Shown here one piece after another: positions 37,296 to 46,365 of a DNA stretch of 64,000 bases. Every line of letters starts with the position of its first letter. The stretch's first letter is position 1. The stretch lies in NCBI RefSeq assembly GCF_013114595.1, contig NZ_VTXE01000018.1:1-64000 (forward strand), in the 5' to 3' direction. This DNA comes from Vibrio sp. 99-8-1. GTDB lineage: Bacteria > Pseudomonadota > Gammaproteobacteria > Enterobacterales > Vibrionaceae. The notes beneath the pieces were generated by a model. It did not search any database. It saw only the letters and a program-made list of their open reading frames with translations, and had not been told where the DNA came from. Made by a program: the position numbers and the translations under genes.

Positions 37296-37871
37296 TTAGA
37301 AGTTAAATGCAAGCCCTGCGAACAAAGTACTTGTGTCAGATTCAATGACTCTATACCCTCCTTTTATCGAAAGCTGGTCGGTAATTAACATGCCGAGCTC
37401 TCCACCAAAGGTGAACCCTGAATCCACTTCATCGGCGAGATCGGAACTCGTTGTGTTGCCGTTAACAGTATAGCTTGCTTTACCTGAAGCAGATAAATTG
37501 GCATACCCCACTTGTCCTCCAATGAAAAAACGGCCTAAGTAGAACCTCGGTTTGTAACTTAGGTTTATTGCTGTTAATTCCAGTTCTCCAGAACCTTTGA
37601 TACCAAGTGCTGTGTCATCAAAATTATATTTTGCAGTTCCTAGATTTATGTATTCAAATTCAAATGCATTGGTCCAGCTACTAGATGATGGAAGTTGATA
37701 ACCAAGCTGTATTGCATACCCAGAACCGTCTTTCTTAGAGGCTGATGGGATTTCTGGAAAATTAGAATGTACATAATCGAGTCCAACATAAAAATTTGAC
37801 GGGTCATTAGCCGCCAAGGCAGAACCAGAAGTGAAAACTGCGATGGATAGTATAGTGAATAATTTATTCAT
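37296..37871 (-). CDS. Prophage cargo: small outer-membrane beta-barrel protein
   Basis: 191 aa from the ATG at 37871. Signal peptide (NKLFTILSIAVFTSGSALA), alternating amphipathic strands (FYVGLDYVHSN, YAIQLGYQL, FEFEYINLG) and a terminal Phe (LFAGLAFNF) are the marks of an 8-stranded OmpA/OmpW-like barrel. No peptidoglycan-binding domain. Next to the integrase it is a typical lysogenic-conversion gene, for example altering phage adsorption or surface traits; that role is inference. Confidence 0.78.
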   Translation of the reverse strand: MNKLFTILSIAVFTSGSALAANDPSNFYVGLDYVHSNFPEIPSASKKDGSGYAIQLGYQLPSSSSWTNAFEFEYINLGTAKYNFDDTALGIKGSGELELTAINLSYKPRFYLGRFFIGGQVGYANLSASGKASYTVNGNTTSSDLADEVDSGFTFGGELGMLITDQLSIKGGYRVIESDTSTLFAGLAFNF

Positions 37872-37988
37872 ATGATATTTCTCTAAATTTAACATTTTGT
37901 AGTGGTTAAAAAAGACTGCTTACGAGAGAGCAGGTTAAATAATCGTTCTAATTCATTGGTATCAAAAAGTTATTTTTTTGAAGATTAA

Positions 37989-38597
37989 TTAGTGAAAAGA
38001 AAATTGAATACCTAGGTTTATTCCAATTTCTCTTTCTTCTCTTTTTGCGAACTCAAGACCAGCAATTAGCCCAAATGTGGAGCCAAACTGAAATACATTC
38101 TTTACTTCGATAGCATCGCGAGCTGTGTCAAGAAAGTCCCGCTGATAGGAGATATGGGCCATCCAGTGATTAGCAATTTGACTCTTTATGCCTCCTTTAC
38201 AATATAATCCTTCTTCAGTATTATTTTCGGCATAATCACTTTCTGTTCTGAAATTAACAACACCACAAGAAAAAGGTGTTGAAAATATAGGGTTTCTAAA
38301 AGTAATATAACCAACGCCTGCCTCCCACTTATCAACACTAGTACTAAATCGAGTATTAAAGGCAGAGTAACCTTCAATAAAAAAATCGCCCACAATGTTC
38401 GCACTTAAATCTAGATATAAACCACCTAGAGTCTTATCTTCTTTATTATCATATTCGTCATTCGTGTAAGGCTTTAATGCACCAGAACTATATTTAATGC
38501 TAGTGTAACCAAAACCGAGATGAGAGTAATTTTCTGCAATATTACTATCCGCAATAGCTGGTAGAGAAAGTAGGGCTAAAAGGAGTGTTTTTCTCAT
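37989..38597 (-). CDS. Prophage cargo: second outer-membrane beta-barrel protein
   Basis: 202 aa from the ATG at 38597 (GAAGGAAA upstream). Signal peptide RKTLLLALLSLPAIADS; alternating strands ending in INLGIQFSFH. Not obviously a duplicate of the neighbouring barrel. Lower GC, like much of this cargo block. Function unknown. Confidence 0.7.
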   Translation of the reverse strand: MRKTLLLALLSLPAIADSNIAENYSHLGFGYTSIKYSSGALKPYTNDEYDNKEDKTLGGLYLDLSANIVGDFFIEGYSAFNTRFSTSVDKWEAGVGYITFRNPIFSTPFSCGVVNFRTESDYAENNTEEGLYCKGGIKSQIANHWMAHISYQRDFLDTARDAIEVKNVFQFGSTFGLIAGLEFAKREEREIGINLGIQFSFH

Positions 38598-38930
38598 TAT
38601 AATTTCCTTCATTATAACTTAATGTAACTTGTCTTTACATTTTTGTAACTTAATGGGGCTGTATTTTACATTTTGATGCGTAAAGTAAAGGTATTACTTA
38701 ATATATTTACTTTATTTATTTGTATTTTTCAATAGGCAATATTGATTTCATGAATGCGTCTAACATATTTGATGTGTATGAACATTAATGCGTTCTATTG
38801 AGCTTTTAGCACGATAGCTGTTATGTTAGGTGCATGTTGGTTATAGGATCAAGTATGATCGGTGGTTGAAGAAGTATAATACGAGTCTACGGGCTCAAGA
38901 TGATCTTTGTTATAAACTTGGAGAAGAAAA
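38598..38930. other. 332-bp AT-rich spacer
   Basis: Between the divergent barrel and TPR genes. No open frame with a ribosome site and no clear repeat seen. Confidence 0.35.
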
Positions 38931-39413
38931 ATGGAAACTGTTATCAACCAAGCAATTGTATTGAGGAAAGAGGAAAAGTACCAAGAGTCTAGGGCTTTGT
39001 TAACAACGTTATTAGATGATAATAGTTATGCAGCGATAGCTCATTTACATATAGCGTGGTCATATGACAATGAAGGTAAGGAACAAAAAGCTATTGAACA
39101 CTACCTATCATCTTTGTCGGGCATGCTTTCTTCGATAGAGAGGTTTGATGCTTTATTTGGTTTGGCGAGTACTTATCGAAGTATTGGGAAATACTCCGAG
39201 GCATTAAACTATTTTGAGCACATTATAAATGAGTATCCTAGTTTTATCGAAGTTCAGCCTTTTTATGCTATGTGCCTCTACAACTTAGGCCGCCACAAAG
39301 AAGCAACTTCGTTGTTGCTTAATCTTATAGTGTCAACAACAAACAGTGATGCAATTAAAGAGTATCAGCGGGCTATTTCATTATACGCACAAGATTTAGA
39401 TAGAACTTGGTAA
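38931..39413 (+). CDS. Prophage cargo: TPR-repeat protein
   Basis: 160 aa made of about four tetratricopeptide-like helix pairs (YAAIAHLHIAWSYDNEGKEQKAIEHY; FDALFGLASTYRSIGKYSEALNYF; FYAMCLYNLGRHKEATSLL). A soluble protein-protein interaction scaffold without a signal peptide. GGAGAAG precedes the ATG. Partner unknown. Confidence 0.75.
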   Translation: METVINQAIVLRKEEKYQESRALLTTLLDDNSYAAIAHLHIAWSYDNEGKEQKAIEHYLSSLSGMLSSIERFDALFGLASTYRSIGKYSEALNYFEHIINEYPSFIEVQPFYAMCLYNLGRHKEATSLLLNLIVSTTNSDAIKEYQRAISLYAQDLDRTW

Positions 39414-39550
39414 AACGGAGTGTATTTAGCTACTTGGTAACAAGTTTTGCGATATAGGAAACAACAGGTGCTATATTAATCTTTTCATACTGTGTAACTT
39501 TCTATATTAAAATACGTTCTGTATTTTTATGGTTTTTCAAGGGGTTCTAT

Positions 39551-39706
39551 ATGAATATTAGGCCAATAATTCTTATTATCGTTATTGCTGTTTTTTCATT
39601 TTGGTTGGGGGTTCTAGCTAATGAGTTTTATTATGATGATATATGCTTAGATTTAGGTGGTGGAAAGAACCCAGGAGACTATCCTATTTGTATCATTGAA
39701 AAATAA
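39551..39706 (+). CDS. Small single-span protein, 51 aa
   Basis: An ATG with AAGGGG upstream opens a 51-codon frame: one hydrophobic N-terminal segment (IILIIVIAVFSFWLGVLA, ~6-23), then a short acidic tail with two Cys (DDICLDLGGG and YPICIIEK) that could form a disulfide in the periplasm. It lies 16 bp before a second small membrane gene, probably one transcript. Unrecognised. Confidence 0.55.
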   Translation: MNIRPIILIIVIAVFSFWLGVLANEFYYDDICLDLGGGKNPGDYPICIIEK

Positions 39707-39722
39707 AAATCAAGAGTTTTAT

Positions 39723-39935
39723 ATGAAAGTAAAATTATTTATTGCTAGTACAATCATGCTAGTTTCATCTGCGCTGTTTAGGGTATTAGAGATTAAATTT
39801 TATGGTGATATTGGTCCTGATGGCGTACTCCAAGAAAGCTTGTTCCTTCCTTTGTCATTTATTTTCTTTGCACTGGCAATAGTTCTTTATCTTTTATTAA
39901 TAATAAAGTGGATAAGAACAAAAATAAGAAGTTAA
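39723..39935 (+). CDS. Small two-span membrane protein, 70 aa
   Basis: From the ATG at 39723: two hydrophobic segments (LFIASTIMLVSSALF and LPLSFIFFALAIVLYLLLII) flanking a short polar loop, ending in a basic tail (KWIRTKIRS). A longer upstream start overlaps the preceding 51-aa gene and is less likely. Unrecognised. Confidence 0.6.
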   Translation: MKVKLFIASTIMLVSSALFRVLEIKFYGDIGPDGVLQESLFLPLSFIFFALAIVLYLLLIIKWIRTKIRS

Positions 39936-40217
39936 TAAAAGTAACTGAAAGCTTATTTATAGAATAAAAATAATTTTAGTAAAACTAAGTGTTAGATTTG
40001 TCATTATGGAGTAACTAAAAGGATTCAGAGTCATGTGTTCCTAATGATAATTTTAGGAGCCGATTGACGGCTACAAATGGCGTATGAGGCATGAGGGCAG
40101 ACAACAGGCGGGTTGCTTCACAGCGTCAGAATTCCTGTTACAGAAGCCGAAAGTATCGTCAAACTCTTTTCTATGATCAGATAAAGAAAAGCTTATCTCG
40201 CAAGGCAAAGGAGTCTG

Positions 40218-40415
40218 TTGAGAGAATGGTCTGATGAACACTTTTTTAGAATCTTAAAATCAGAATGGATGCCAGCTAGTAGCTACCGTAGTTTAGCTGG
40301 CCACAGATTCGAAATAATCAAAGGATTAACCAGTGAAAATAGATGTTGCGTTGTATATCCGAAGAGTTATTGCTTAAGTAATCGTCGAATTACATTAAGT
40401 GAAAATACGACTTAA
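40218..40415 (+). pseudogene. Fragment of an IS3-family transposase
   Basis: The frame includes HFFRILKSEWMPASSYRSL, which matches the end of the DDE domain of IS3-family transposases (the FFxxLKxEWMP...YRS motif just after the last catalytic Glu region). The remainder is scrambled, there is no upstream orfA/orfB and no terminal repeats are visible. A decayed insertion-sequence remnant within the cargo block. Confidence 0.55.
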
Positions 40416-40476
40416 GTCATATTCATCTGGTAGAGTACGTGGGATACTCACTGTTTTTGAAAACTAGCTAAAAATA

Positions 40477-41133
40477 ATGATGAACAACAAGAATTTAATC
40501 ATACTAGGTGCAGTTGTAGTGCTATCCGGCTGTCAAACTACCATCGAAGCAAATCAATATAGTGTTCTAGATCCTGAGACTAACTTTTATGTTAACACCC
40601 CAATTGTAGTCGCTACGTTTGATGAGAATGACCTTTCTTCTAAGTATTATATTCGTCCAGTCATTGATGCTTTAAAAGAACGTGGCTTTATAAATGTTTA
40701 CTCGAGTAGTGAGCTGGTGGATAGCGATATTACGCCTATAGCAGCTGCATATATTAAACTCGATAAAGAGTACGATACATACACATATGAGTCTGCTGAT
40801 TATGGCATGGTTGATAGCGGTTATTCGACGACAAATTGTACTGGATTTGGATTGACAGCTACATGTAGTAGTACACAGCAACAAACATTTGGTGTAACGG
40901 GGACATCTAAAAAAATTGGGACTACGGTGTTTCACTCTTTTGCTTTACATTATTATGACCTTGCCTCTGGAAAGAAAGTCTTATTCTCAATGGGGTCAAC
41001 CTTTGACAAGAGTTGTAACACTGATTTTCTATATAAATTTCTAATTGATGAAACTATTTTACGTACTGATTTCGAAATTCCAACGGAATATAAATACAAA
41101 ACAAAATTACCAGATGGAACTCAATGTAAGTAA
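40477..41133 (+). CDS. Prophage cargo: lipoprotein (DUF4136-like)
   Basis: 218 aa. Lipoprotein signal with lipobox LSGC (Cys ~19) and a mature domain with tandem strand-turn patterns, a Ser/Thr-rich centre (TTNCTGFGLTATCSSTQQQT) containing two Cys, and a further Cys pair at the end. It resembles DUF4136-type outer-membrane lipoproteins; that assignment is tentative. Function unknown. Confidence 0.7.
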   Translation: MMNNKNLIILGAVVVLSGCQTTIEANQYSVLDPETNFYVNTPIVVATFDENDLSSKYYIRPVIDALKERGFINVYSSSELVDSDITPIAAAYIKLDKEYDTYTYESADYGMVDSGYSTTNCTGFGLTATCSSTQQQTFGVTGTSKKIGTTVFHSFALHYYDLASGKKVLFSMGSTFDKSCNTDFLYKFLIDETILRTDFEIPTEYKYKTKLPDGTQCK

Positions 41134-41378
41134 AGAACCAAAGAGCAGATTAGAAACTGATGAATATGAAGGCGAATGTTGAAAAGTAGCTGTAGTTCGG
41201 GATATTAGGTTAATTCAACTGTCTTTAATGGGTAAATGAAATGTAAAAAGAGAGTATAAGTCTAGTTTTACTTACTCTTTTATTCCACATTAGAAGTGTA
41301 TTATTAAATTAAATAATAAACTATAGGAGAAGAAATTGAAAAAAATATCTAAGTTAATACAATTTATGTTGTTAACAG

Positions 41379-41584
41379 TTTTTGCTGAATGCAAACGAGT
41401 AAGAAGCGCTATCGAAGTCCCCATTTCCGTTTTCCTTACGTATTCAAGAGTATCGCTTAAAGGAAGAGCCTACCCTTGCACAGGTAGGCTTAATGAAATG
41501 AGTAATTGCGAGTACCCGATTTCATGTAGAAACCAGATGCTACAGAATTGAAATTAAGGAAAATGTGACAAGAGTGATAGCCAT
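41379..41584 (+). repeat. Left copy of a 206-bp inverted repeat (carries a truncated Q-like gene start)
   Basis: Reverse complement of 57375-57580 with six mismatches. On the minus strand it contains the promoter-proximal region and the first 15 codons of the Q-like antiterminator gene, then diverges, so it is a partial duplicate. It includes a stem AGCCTACC/GGTAGGCT. Confidence 0.9.
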
Positions 41585-41621
41585 TTATAGCTATAGCCAA
41601 TTACTGCTTACTAATAAACCT

Positions 41622-43232
41622 TTATTCAAAACCATCACCCAAAGTCTCCTTTGAATAGAACTGATAATGATTTCTTCCCGCCACATTTTTACAGGCATAC
41701 ATCGCTAAATCAGCGTTGTGGACCAATTCGGTAACAGATTTAGCATCATCAGGGTAAACAGAAATACCCACGCTAACTCCAATATCAAATTGAATATCAT
41801 CCATTTCGAAACCGTCCTCGAAGAGAGAAAGAATTCGATGAGAAAACTCGATAAGTATATCTAAATCGTCCAACCCTCCCACTATGATTGCAAATTCATC
41901 ACCAGATAACCTGAAGAATTCAAACTCAGAGACAATTAGAGTTTCCCACTCATAATCTACAAAACTCTCGACGAGGCGTTTTGCAAATACTTCGAGTAAG
42001 TGGTCTCCAATATGATGTCCATAATTGTCATTCACATGTTTAAAGTTATCGATATCAAAATAGATAACGGCGCATTTTTTATCCTTTTGGGTGCAGTTAT
42101 CCATGATGCGCGTGATATCTAGGTTGAATTTTTTCCTATTTGGTAAGCCCGTAAGAGAATCTCTTTTTGCCAGATCATCGAGTTCAGTGATCAAATCAAT
42201 GTATTTATTGTTAAGGATGGAGACTTCGTCGTTACTCTTCAAACGTTCTAAGTAGATTAAATCATCATAATTTACGGACTCTACTTGCTCAGTAAGCCTC
42301 TCTACTGGCTTAATGACCTGTTTTACTATAAGCCACTTTAGTAGTAAGAAAGTGACCGAAGTTACTAACAAAACAATAATAATATAAATAAGCTGAAAGG
42401 GTTTATACAATTCATTAAGGTACTCTTCAAAGAAACAAATCTTGATCAACCATATGTCATGCATCAATTGAAAACCAAATTCATGGTCTGGCAGAGTATT
42501 TTTTTCTAATTGTTCTTCGTTCGACAGCGAATGCGAAGTTGCATTAGGTCTAAGCATCAATTGAGCATCCGGACCAAGCTTACTTTTTACCGAATTTTGA
42601 AATTTATCGTAGTGCTTAAGTTTAGAGCGAACCACTGCAGTTAATAGTATCTGCCCACGAGAAAAGGTTGGAACAGTGTAACTCTGCTCAAATGTAAATG
42701 TCTTTACGACTAGAAATTCAAGGCCTTCAACACCATCGTCTAATTTGTAGGTAGAGGAGTTAACGCGAGCCACACCTCTCACATCTAATGCTTGTTGAAT
42801 CGCAGCAAGGTGATCTGTCACAACCATATCAGCAACGTATTTTGTAAATGGCTCCGACATGTTAAAGTAAATAAGCTCTTCGCCATTAATATCCACCAGA
42901 GCAAAACTCTCGATCGTACTGTGATTAAGTTTTAATTGATTAATATACCTCTCTAATTCTTTCTTCATATAATACTGAAATGTGTCATCATTTATTTCAA
43001 TGATATGCTTTTGAATATGGTAGCTTTCTAGACTCATTCTGATAGCAGAATCTAACTCTCTAAGTGCTTCATTAAGGTCATTAGAAATATAACTAAGTTC
43101 ATTTTGTATTTTTTCCGATAACGACAAGTTCAGTTGCATTTTTTGACTGAAATACGAAAACACTCCGGCGATGGAGAAGATCACAATCATAACAGGAAGC
43201 AGAATATAATTAATCTTTAACGACAGTTTCAT
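41622..43232 (-). CDS. Prophage-borne membrane diguanylate cyclase with periplasmic sensor (MbaA-like, GGDEF only)
   Basis: 536 aa. TM1 ~9-28, a ~250-residue periplasmic sensor, TM2 ~281-303, a HAMP-like linker and a GGDEF domain from ~352 with SGDEF at 443-447, DIDNFK at 393-398 and NDNYGHHIGD. Expected to make c-di-GMP; the S variant is active in many enzymes. The start overlaps the stop of the PotD-like gene by 4 bp (ATGA). The pair has the form of NspS-MbaA in V. cholerae, where a periplasmic polyamine-binding protein controls the enzyme, but no EAL domain is present here. Confidence 0.85.
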   Translation of the reverse strand: MKLSLKINYILLPVMIVIFSIAGVFSYFSQKMQLNLSLSEKIQNELSYISNDLNEALRELDSAIRMSLESYHIQKHIIEINDDTFQYYMKKELERYINQLKLNHSTIESFALVDINGEELIYFNMSEPFTKYVADMVVTDHLAAIQQALDVRGVARVNSSTYKLDDGVEGLEFLVVKTFTFEQSYTVPTFSRGQILLTAVVRSKLKHYDKFQNSVKSKLGPDAQLMLRPNATSHSLSNEEQLEKNTLPDHEFGFQLMHDIWLIKICFFEEYLNELYKPFQLIYIIIVLLVTSVTFLLLKWLIVKQVIKPVERLTEQVESVNYDDLIYLERLKSNDEVSILNNKYIDLITELDDLAKRDSLTGLPNRKKFNLDITRIMDNCTQKDKKCAVIYFDIDNFKHVNDNYGHHIGDHLLEVFAKRLVESFVDYEWETLIVSEFEFFRLSGDEFAIIVGGLDDLDILIEFSHRILSLFEDGFEMDDIQFDIGVSVGISVYPDDAKSVTELVHNADLAMYACKNVAGRNHYQFYSKETLGDGFE

Positions 43233-44284
43233 TTTTCTATCTTTTCTTTTTTGTTATGAATAACAGTGAGTATTCGGCTTCTCAAGTCTAAAGCTTCTTT
43301 ACTCAATCTCTTATAGGTAAACGATAAATTACTGTCTAATCCCATTGGAAACAACTCATCATCTAGTAGATAATCATCACTTGCGAAATCCAATACGTGT
43401 TTGTTCGAGCTTGCGAACCACATCTCTTCAGCATTTGTTGCCGATCTCTCAGGAGTGTTAATAAAGTTAAGAAACTCAATTGACGCCTTGCCAATGGGCT
43501 TCTCTTTATTGACACTAAAGCATTCATGCCACATCAAGGTGCCTTCTTGAGGAATCGTGTAAATCCAATCATCTTGTTCTGTATACGATGCTATTTGTCC
43601 TTTTTCTCCTGAGTAGATAACAGCAACTTCCATTTTAGAACCTGATTTTTTATCTCTAGCATAACTAACACCCGTTCTTATTACTAATAACTGCTCTCGG
43701 ACCTTCATCAATAGTTTGTATGCTTGTGCTAGTTCAACTTCATTTTCGGTCATGGGATCAAACCCTAACGCCAATAATGCGATTGCAACAGTATCCACAT
43801 CATCATCAGGAATCACAACGGTCAAAGGGTGTTCTAATGCGTAGTCGAAAACGTCCATCCAAGAGGTTATGCCTTCAGTGACCTTTGAAGAGCGAAATGC
43901 GACACCCATGGTACCATTAACATACGGGATGCCATATGGTTCACATACTCTGCGAGATACATCAGTGAAGCTTGAATTACGATCATCTAAAGTATTGGAC
44001 AAATCCCCTAAAAAACCTTCACTTCCCAGTTCATCGAGCGATGACCCATCAATAATAAATAGGTCATAGGCTAAGGCTTTACCAGAGTAAACCACCACAT
44101 TACGCAACCTTTCACTTTCAAAATAAACCTGAGAAACGGTATGGCCATACTGTTCTTCAAACTCCTCTATCAGAGTATCCGAGATATAGTCTTCCCAAAT
44201 GAAAATTTTGAGCGATTCGGCAATACTTTGTGTTGAGAAAAAAATGGAACAAGTTAAAGAAAAACAAGTTAAAAAACGCATCAT
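43229..44284 (-). CDS. PotD/NspS-like periplasmic binding protein
   Basis: 351 aa with a Sec signal peptide (MRFLTCFSLTCSIFFSTQSIA). Opens with LKIFIWEDYISDTLIEEFEEQYG, the canonical start of PotD/NspS spermidine-binding proteins; later YGIPYVNGTMGVAF and WMDVF are also family motifs. There is no ABC permease or ATPase nearby, so it is a sensor not a transporter component. I infer that it binds a polyamine or similar amine and regulates the coupled diguanylate cyclase. Confidence 0.85.
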   Translation of the reverse strand: MMRFLTCFSLTCSIFFSTQSIAESLKIFIWEDYISDTLIEEFEEQYGHTVSQVYFESERLRNVVVYSGKALAYDLFIIDGSSLDELGSEGFLGDLSNTLDDRNSSFTDVSRRVCEPYGIPYVNGTMGVAFRSSKVTEGITSWMDVFDYALEHPLTVVIPDDDVDTVAIALLALGFDPMTENEVELAQAYKLLMKVREQLLVIRTGVSYARDKKSGSKMEVAVIYSGEKGQIASYTEQDDWIYTIPQEGTLMWHECFSVNKEKPIGKASIEFLNFINTPERSATNAEEMWFASSNKHVLDFASDDYLLDDELFPMGLDSNLSFTYKRLSKEALDLRSRILTVIHNKKEKIEK

Positions 44285-44512
44285 ATACCTATTATTAATG
44301 AACTTGATGGAGTTTAACCATGACGTTAATTTTATTTTTATTAATTATAAACTAGATTTTACCTCCTTATTCGATATTGTGCTGAGATTTATATTCAATT
44401 TAGGGTAAATAATTGATTTATGAAAACCTCTACCTAGATAAATAGTTGAAAATGTATAACGTCGCCAAGTTAAACTTTTCATATTGGCTCAAAAAAACTA
44501 AATTCGAGCCAT

Positions 44513-44713
44513 ATGGAAAAGAAAGAAACCGCAACTTGGACGGACTTAGATTCTATAATCGGAGTTCTAAATGAGGTTGCTCAGGTTAGAGCTCTCAACC
44601 ATATGTTCTACCCTACGGGTGGTGGTCATACGATAACAGCCGCCTCAAAAGCTAAAGAAGATGGGATGTTAGCTCTACATGTTGGTGAAAAATCTAGCAC
44701 GCTTTTATCCTAA
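44513..44713 (+). CDS. Short unrecognised open frame
   Basis: 66 codons from an ATG without a good ribosome site. The text (ALNHMFYPTGGGHTITAASK) looks protein-like and may be the remnant of a larger gene. It lies in the 530-bp gap between the PotD-like and AlpA-like genes, which otherwise holds only a GGCTC/GAGCC hairpin near 44484-44508. I cannot assign it. Confidence 0.25.
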   Translation: MEKKETATWTDLDSIIGVLNEVAQVRALNHMFYPTGGGHTITAASKAKEDGMLALHVGEKSSTLLS

Positions 44714-44816
44714 AATAAGCGGCGTTGTATCAGATACCAGCTTTCTATAAACTACTACAGTTGGCATTCTTGTAGTAAGAGGACTTTCTTAGCGTTATGT
44801 GTTTAATTTAAAGCTG

Positions 44817-45107
44817 TTAATCAACACTAAACCCACCCACATGCACCTGCCAGGCATTAATGCTTTCACGTAGAAAACGCTGTGGGTTACTGGATATAGG
44901 GTTAGGAAAGTTGCGATGATGACGCCAACTGATGATTGCACCGCGCTTAACTCCAAACGTATCCATTACCTCTTGTAGGCACATGAGATTATTTGAGGAG
45001 TCAGGATATTTTTCTGCGTCATATAGAATACTAGTGGGTTGAGCCTTCTCTTCTTTCGGCTCTAGGAATGCTGGTGGAGTGTAGTTAAAGCTGTTTATAT
45101 GTTGCAT
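44817..45107 (-). CDS. AlpA-like DNA-binding protein (candidate excisionase)
   Basis: 96 aa. The C-terminal ~55 residues fit the AlpA/MerR-like small helix-turn-helix: MCLQEVMDTFGVKRGAIISW, then FPNPISSNPQRFLRESINAW. The N-terminal ~40 residues are an unusual extension. AlpA-type proteins often act as excisionases or integrase-gene activators for P4-type elements, which fits the integrase upstream. It is the last gene of the leftward operon, and its promoter region holds palindromic repeats shared with the par operon. Confidence 0.65.
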   Translation of the reverse strand: MQHINSFNYTPPAFLEPKEEKAQPTSILYDAEKYPDSSNNLMCLQEVMDTFGVKRGAIISWRHHRNFPNPISSNPQRFLRESINAWQVHVGGFSVD

Positions 45108-45128
45108 GATGGCACCTGTAAATAACAG

Positions 45129-45162
45129 GCTATTACCGTAATAGCGTATTAAGGTAATAGCC
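45129..45162. repeat. Palindromic repeat cluster upstream of the AlpA-like gene
   Basis: GGCTATTACC (45129-45138) and GGTAATAGCC (45153-45162) form a perfect inverted repeat around TAATAGCGTATTA (45139-45151). The same 13-bp unit occurs twice at 47875-47927. Confidence 0.75.
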
Positions 45163-45177
45163 TAATAGAGTATTAAC

Positions 45178-46182
45178 TTATTGCTTTACTCGAATAAGCT
45201 GGTCTTTAAGGTTCGGCGGTGTGCCTTTTATGATAAGCGTATCGGTTTCGGGGTCATAGAAAACACGTTCCCCAAGCAGGGTTGAATCAAAGCTGATGTT
45301 AAAGCCTCCTCCTGCACCTACGTACTTAGTCAGCTTTCTAATAGCTGTGCGATCTGCTGGAAAGCTTTTTTCAAGCTCGTAACCTTTATCCTGTGTGTAG
45401 TTGTAAAGACTGGTACCGTCTTCGCTTAAAGGGACTTCCGATGAAAGCTCTTTAACCACAATTTCTTCGTTTAAATTGAGCTGTTCATTGCAATAATCAT
45501 GGACCTGTTTTTTGTAGCTGGTGGTTTCTTCCTTATCTAATTGGCCATCGCTACAAAAATCTTCGACTGCCTGCATCAGTACCTGGTTTTGTTGCTTAGT
45601 ATCAAAACCAGTATCGACTTGCAAAAAATCCAAAAAGAAATCGGAAATTTTTCGACCAACACGGCCTTTCAAGAAACTGACATAACGATTGCTGTCCTTG
45701 TCGAACTCCATTGTTGTGAGATCAATACGAGCAGCAACAGTCATGCCGGTGACATTGAGGTGATCTGTTGCGCCTACATCAAGGTGGCTATCTACTTTAA
45801 GGCTCTCTATGGAAGGAAGAATGGCAATAAAGAGGTAATCAGTAGCTAGGCTTTGGTACTGAGCAAATATAAAAACGCCAGTATCAGCGAATGGATACTT
45901 CGTTAATTCGTTTTTCAGCCGTTCTGCTGAACGTTTAGAAAACTCGTAGTATTCGATATCTTTGCTTTTCTGTTTGGCAAGCCAGGTACTAAACTCGCTG
46001 TGCTCTAGAAAGCTACCGAATCCTTTACCTGCCTTTGCGTTATATACTCGATGTAGTTCTGCAACAAGTTGGTAGGCCGAAGCATTAAGATCGAGTAGGT
46101 TATCTCGGTAATTGACGACTAATTCATCCTGGTCATTCATCTCTAACTGATGAAGGGCGATGTGAGAAATGGTTAGGCTCAT
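45178..46182 (-). CDS. YejK/NdpA-like nucleoid-associated protein
   Basis: 334 aa from the ATG at 46182 (GGAAG upstream), starting MSLTISHIALHQL as in YejK. The family pattern continues: FGSFLEHSEFSTWL, then FIFAQYQSLATDYLFIAIL and GRKISDFFLDFLQ. Host YejK binds the nucleoid. A prophage copy next to a ParA gene suggests a role in phage DNA compaction, partition or silencing; that is inference. Confidence 0.8.
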   Translation of the reverse strand: MSLTISHIALHQLEMNDQDELVVNYRDNLLDLNASAYQLVAELHRVYNAKAGKGFGSFLEHSEFSTWLAKQKSKDIEYYEFSKRSAERLKNELTKYPFADTGVFIFAQYQSLATDYLFIAILPSIESLKVDSHLDVGATDHLNVTGMTVAARIDLTTMEFDKDSNRYVSFLKGRVGRKISDFFLDFLQVDTGFDTKQQNQVLMQAVEDFCSDGQLDKEETTSYKKQVHDYCNEQLNLNEEIVVKELSSEVPLSEDGTSLYNYTQDKGYELEKSFPADRTAIRKLTKYVGAGGGFNISFDSTLLGERVFYDPETDTLIIKGTPPNLKDQLIRVKQ

Positions 46183-46202
46183 AATTGTGCTTCCGTATTG
46201 GG

Positions 46203-46334
46203 TTAAGGATGGCAAATAGCCGGAGAAGTGTTGTGGTAACCAAATGTTCTGCAGTAGTCATGTACCTGCGATTTCGGCACAGTTTTCAGAAATTTGCGCA
46301 AGAGCTCGTAACTCGCTATAGTTAAGTCGTTCAT
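46203..46334 (-). CDS. Small protein, 43 aa, in the par-yejK operon
   Basis: ATG at 46334 with TAAGGAATAG upstream. The product begins MNDLTIASYELLRKFLKTVP and ends with a Cys/His-containing tail (CRTFGYHNTSPAICHP). It sits in the otherwise empty 240-bp gap between the ribbon-helix-helix gene and yejK, on the same strand. No family recognised. Confidence 0.45.
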   Translation of the reverse strand: MNDLTIASYELLRKFLKTVPKSQVHDYCRTFGYHNTSPAICHP

Positions 46335-46365
46335 AACTATTCCTTATGTTGGTAGGTTGTGAAAC

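Noticed and set aside
44484..44508. GGCTC/GAGCC hairpin as insertion-sequence end
   Set aside because: No transposase gene or matching second end nearby; it is probably just a small stem.
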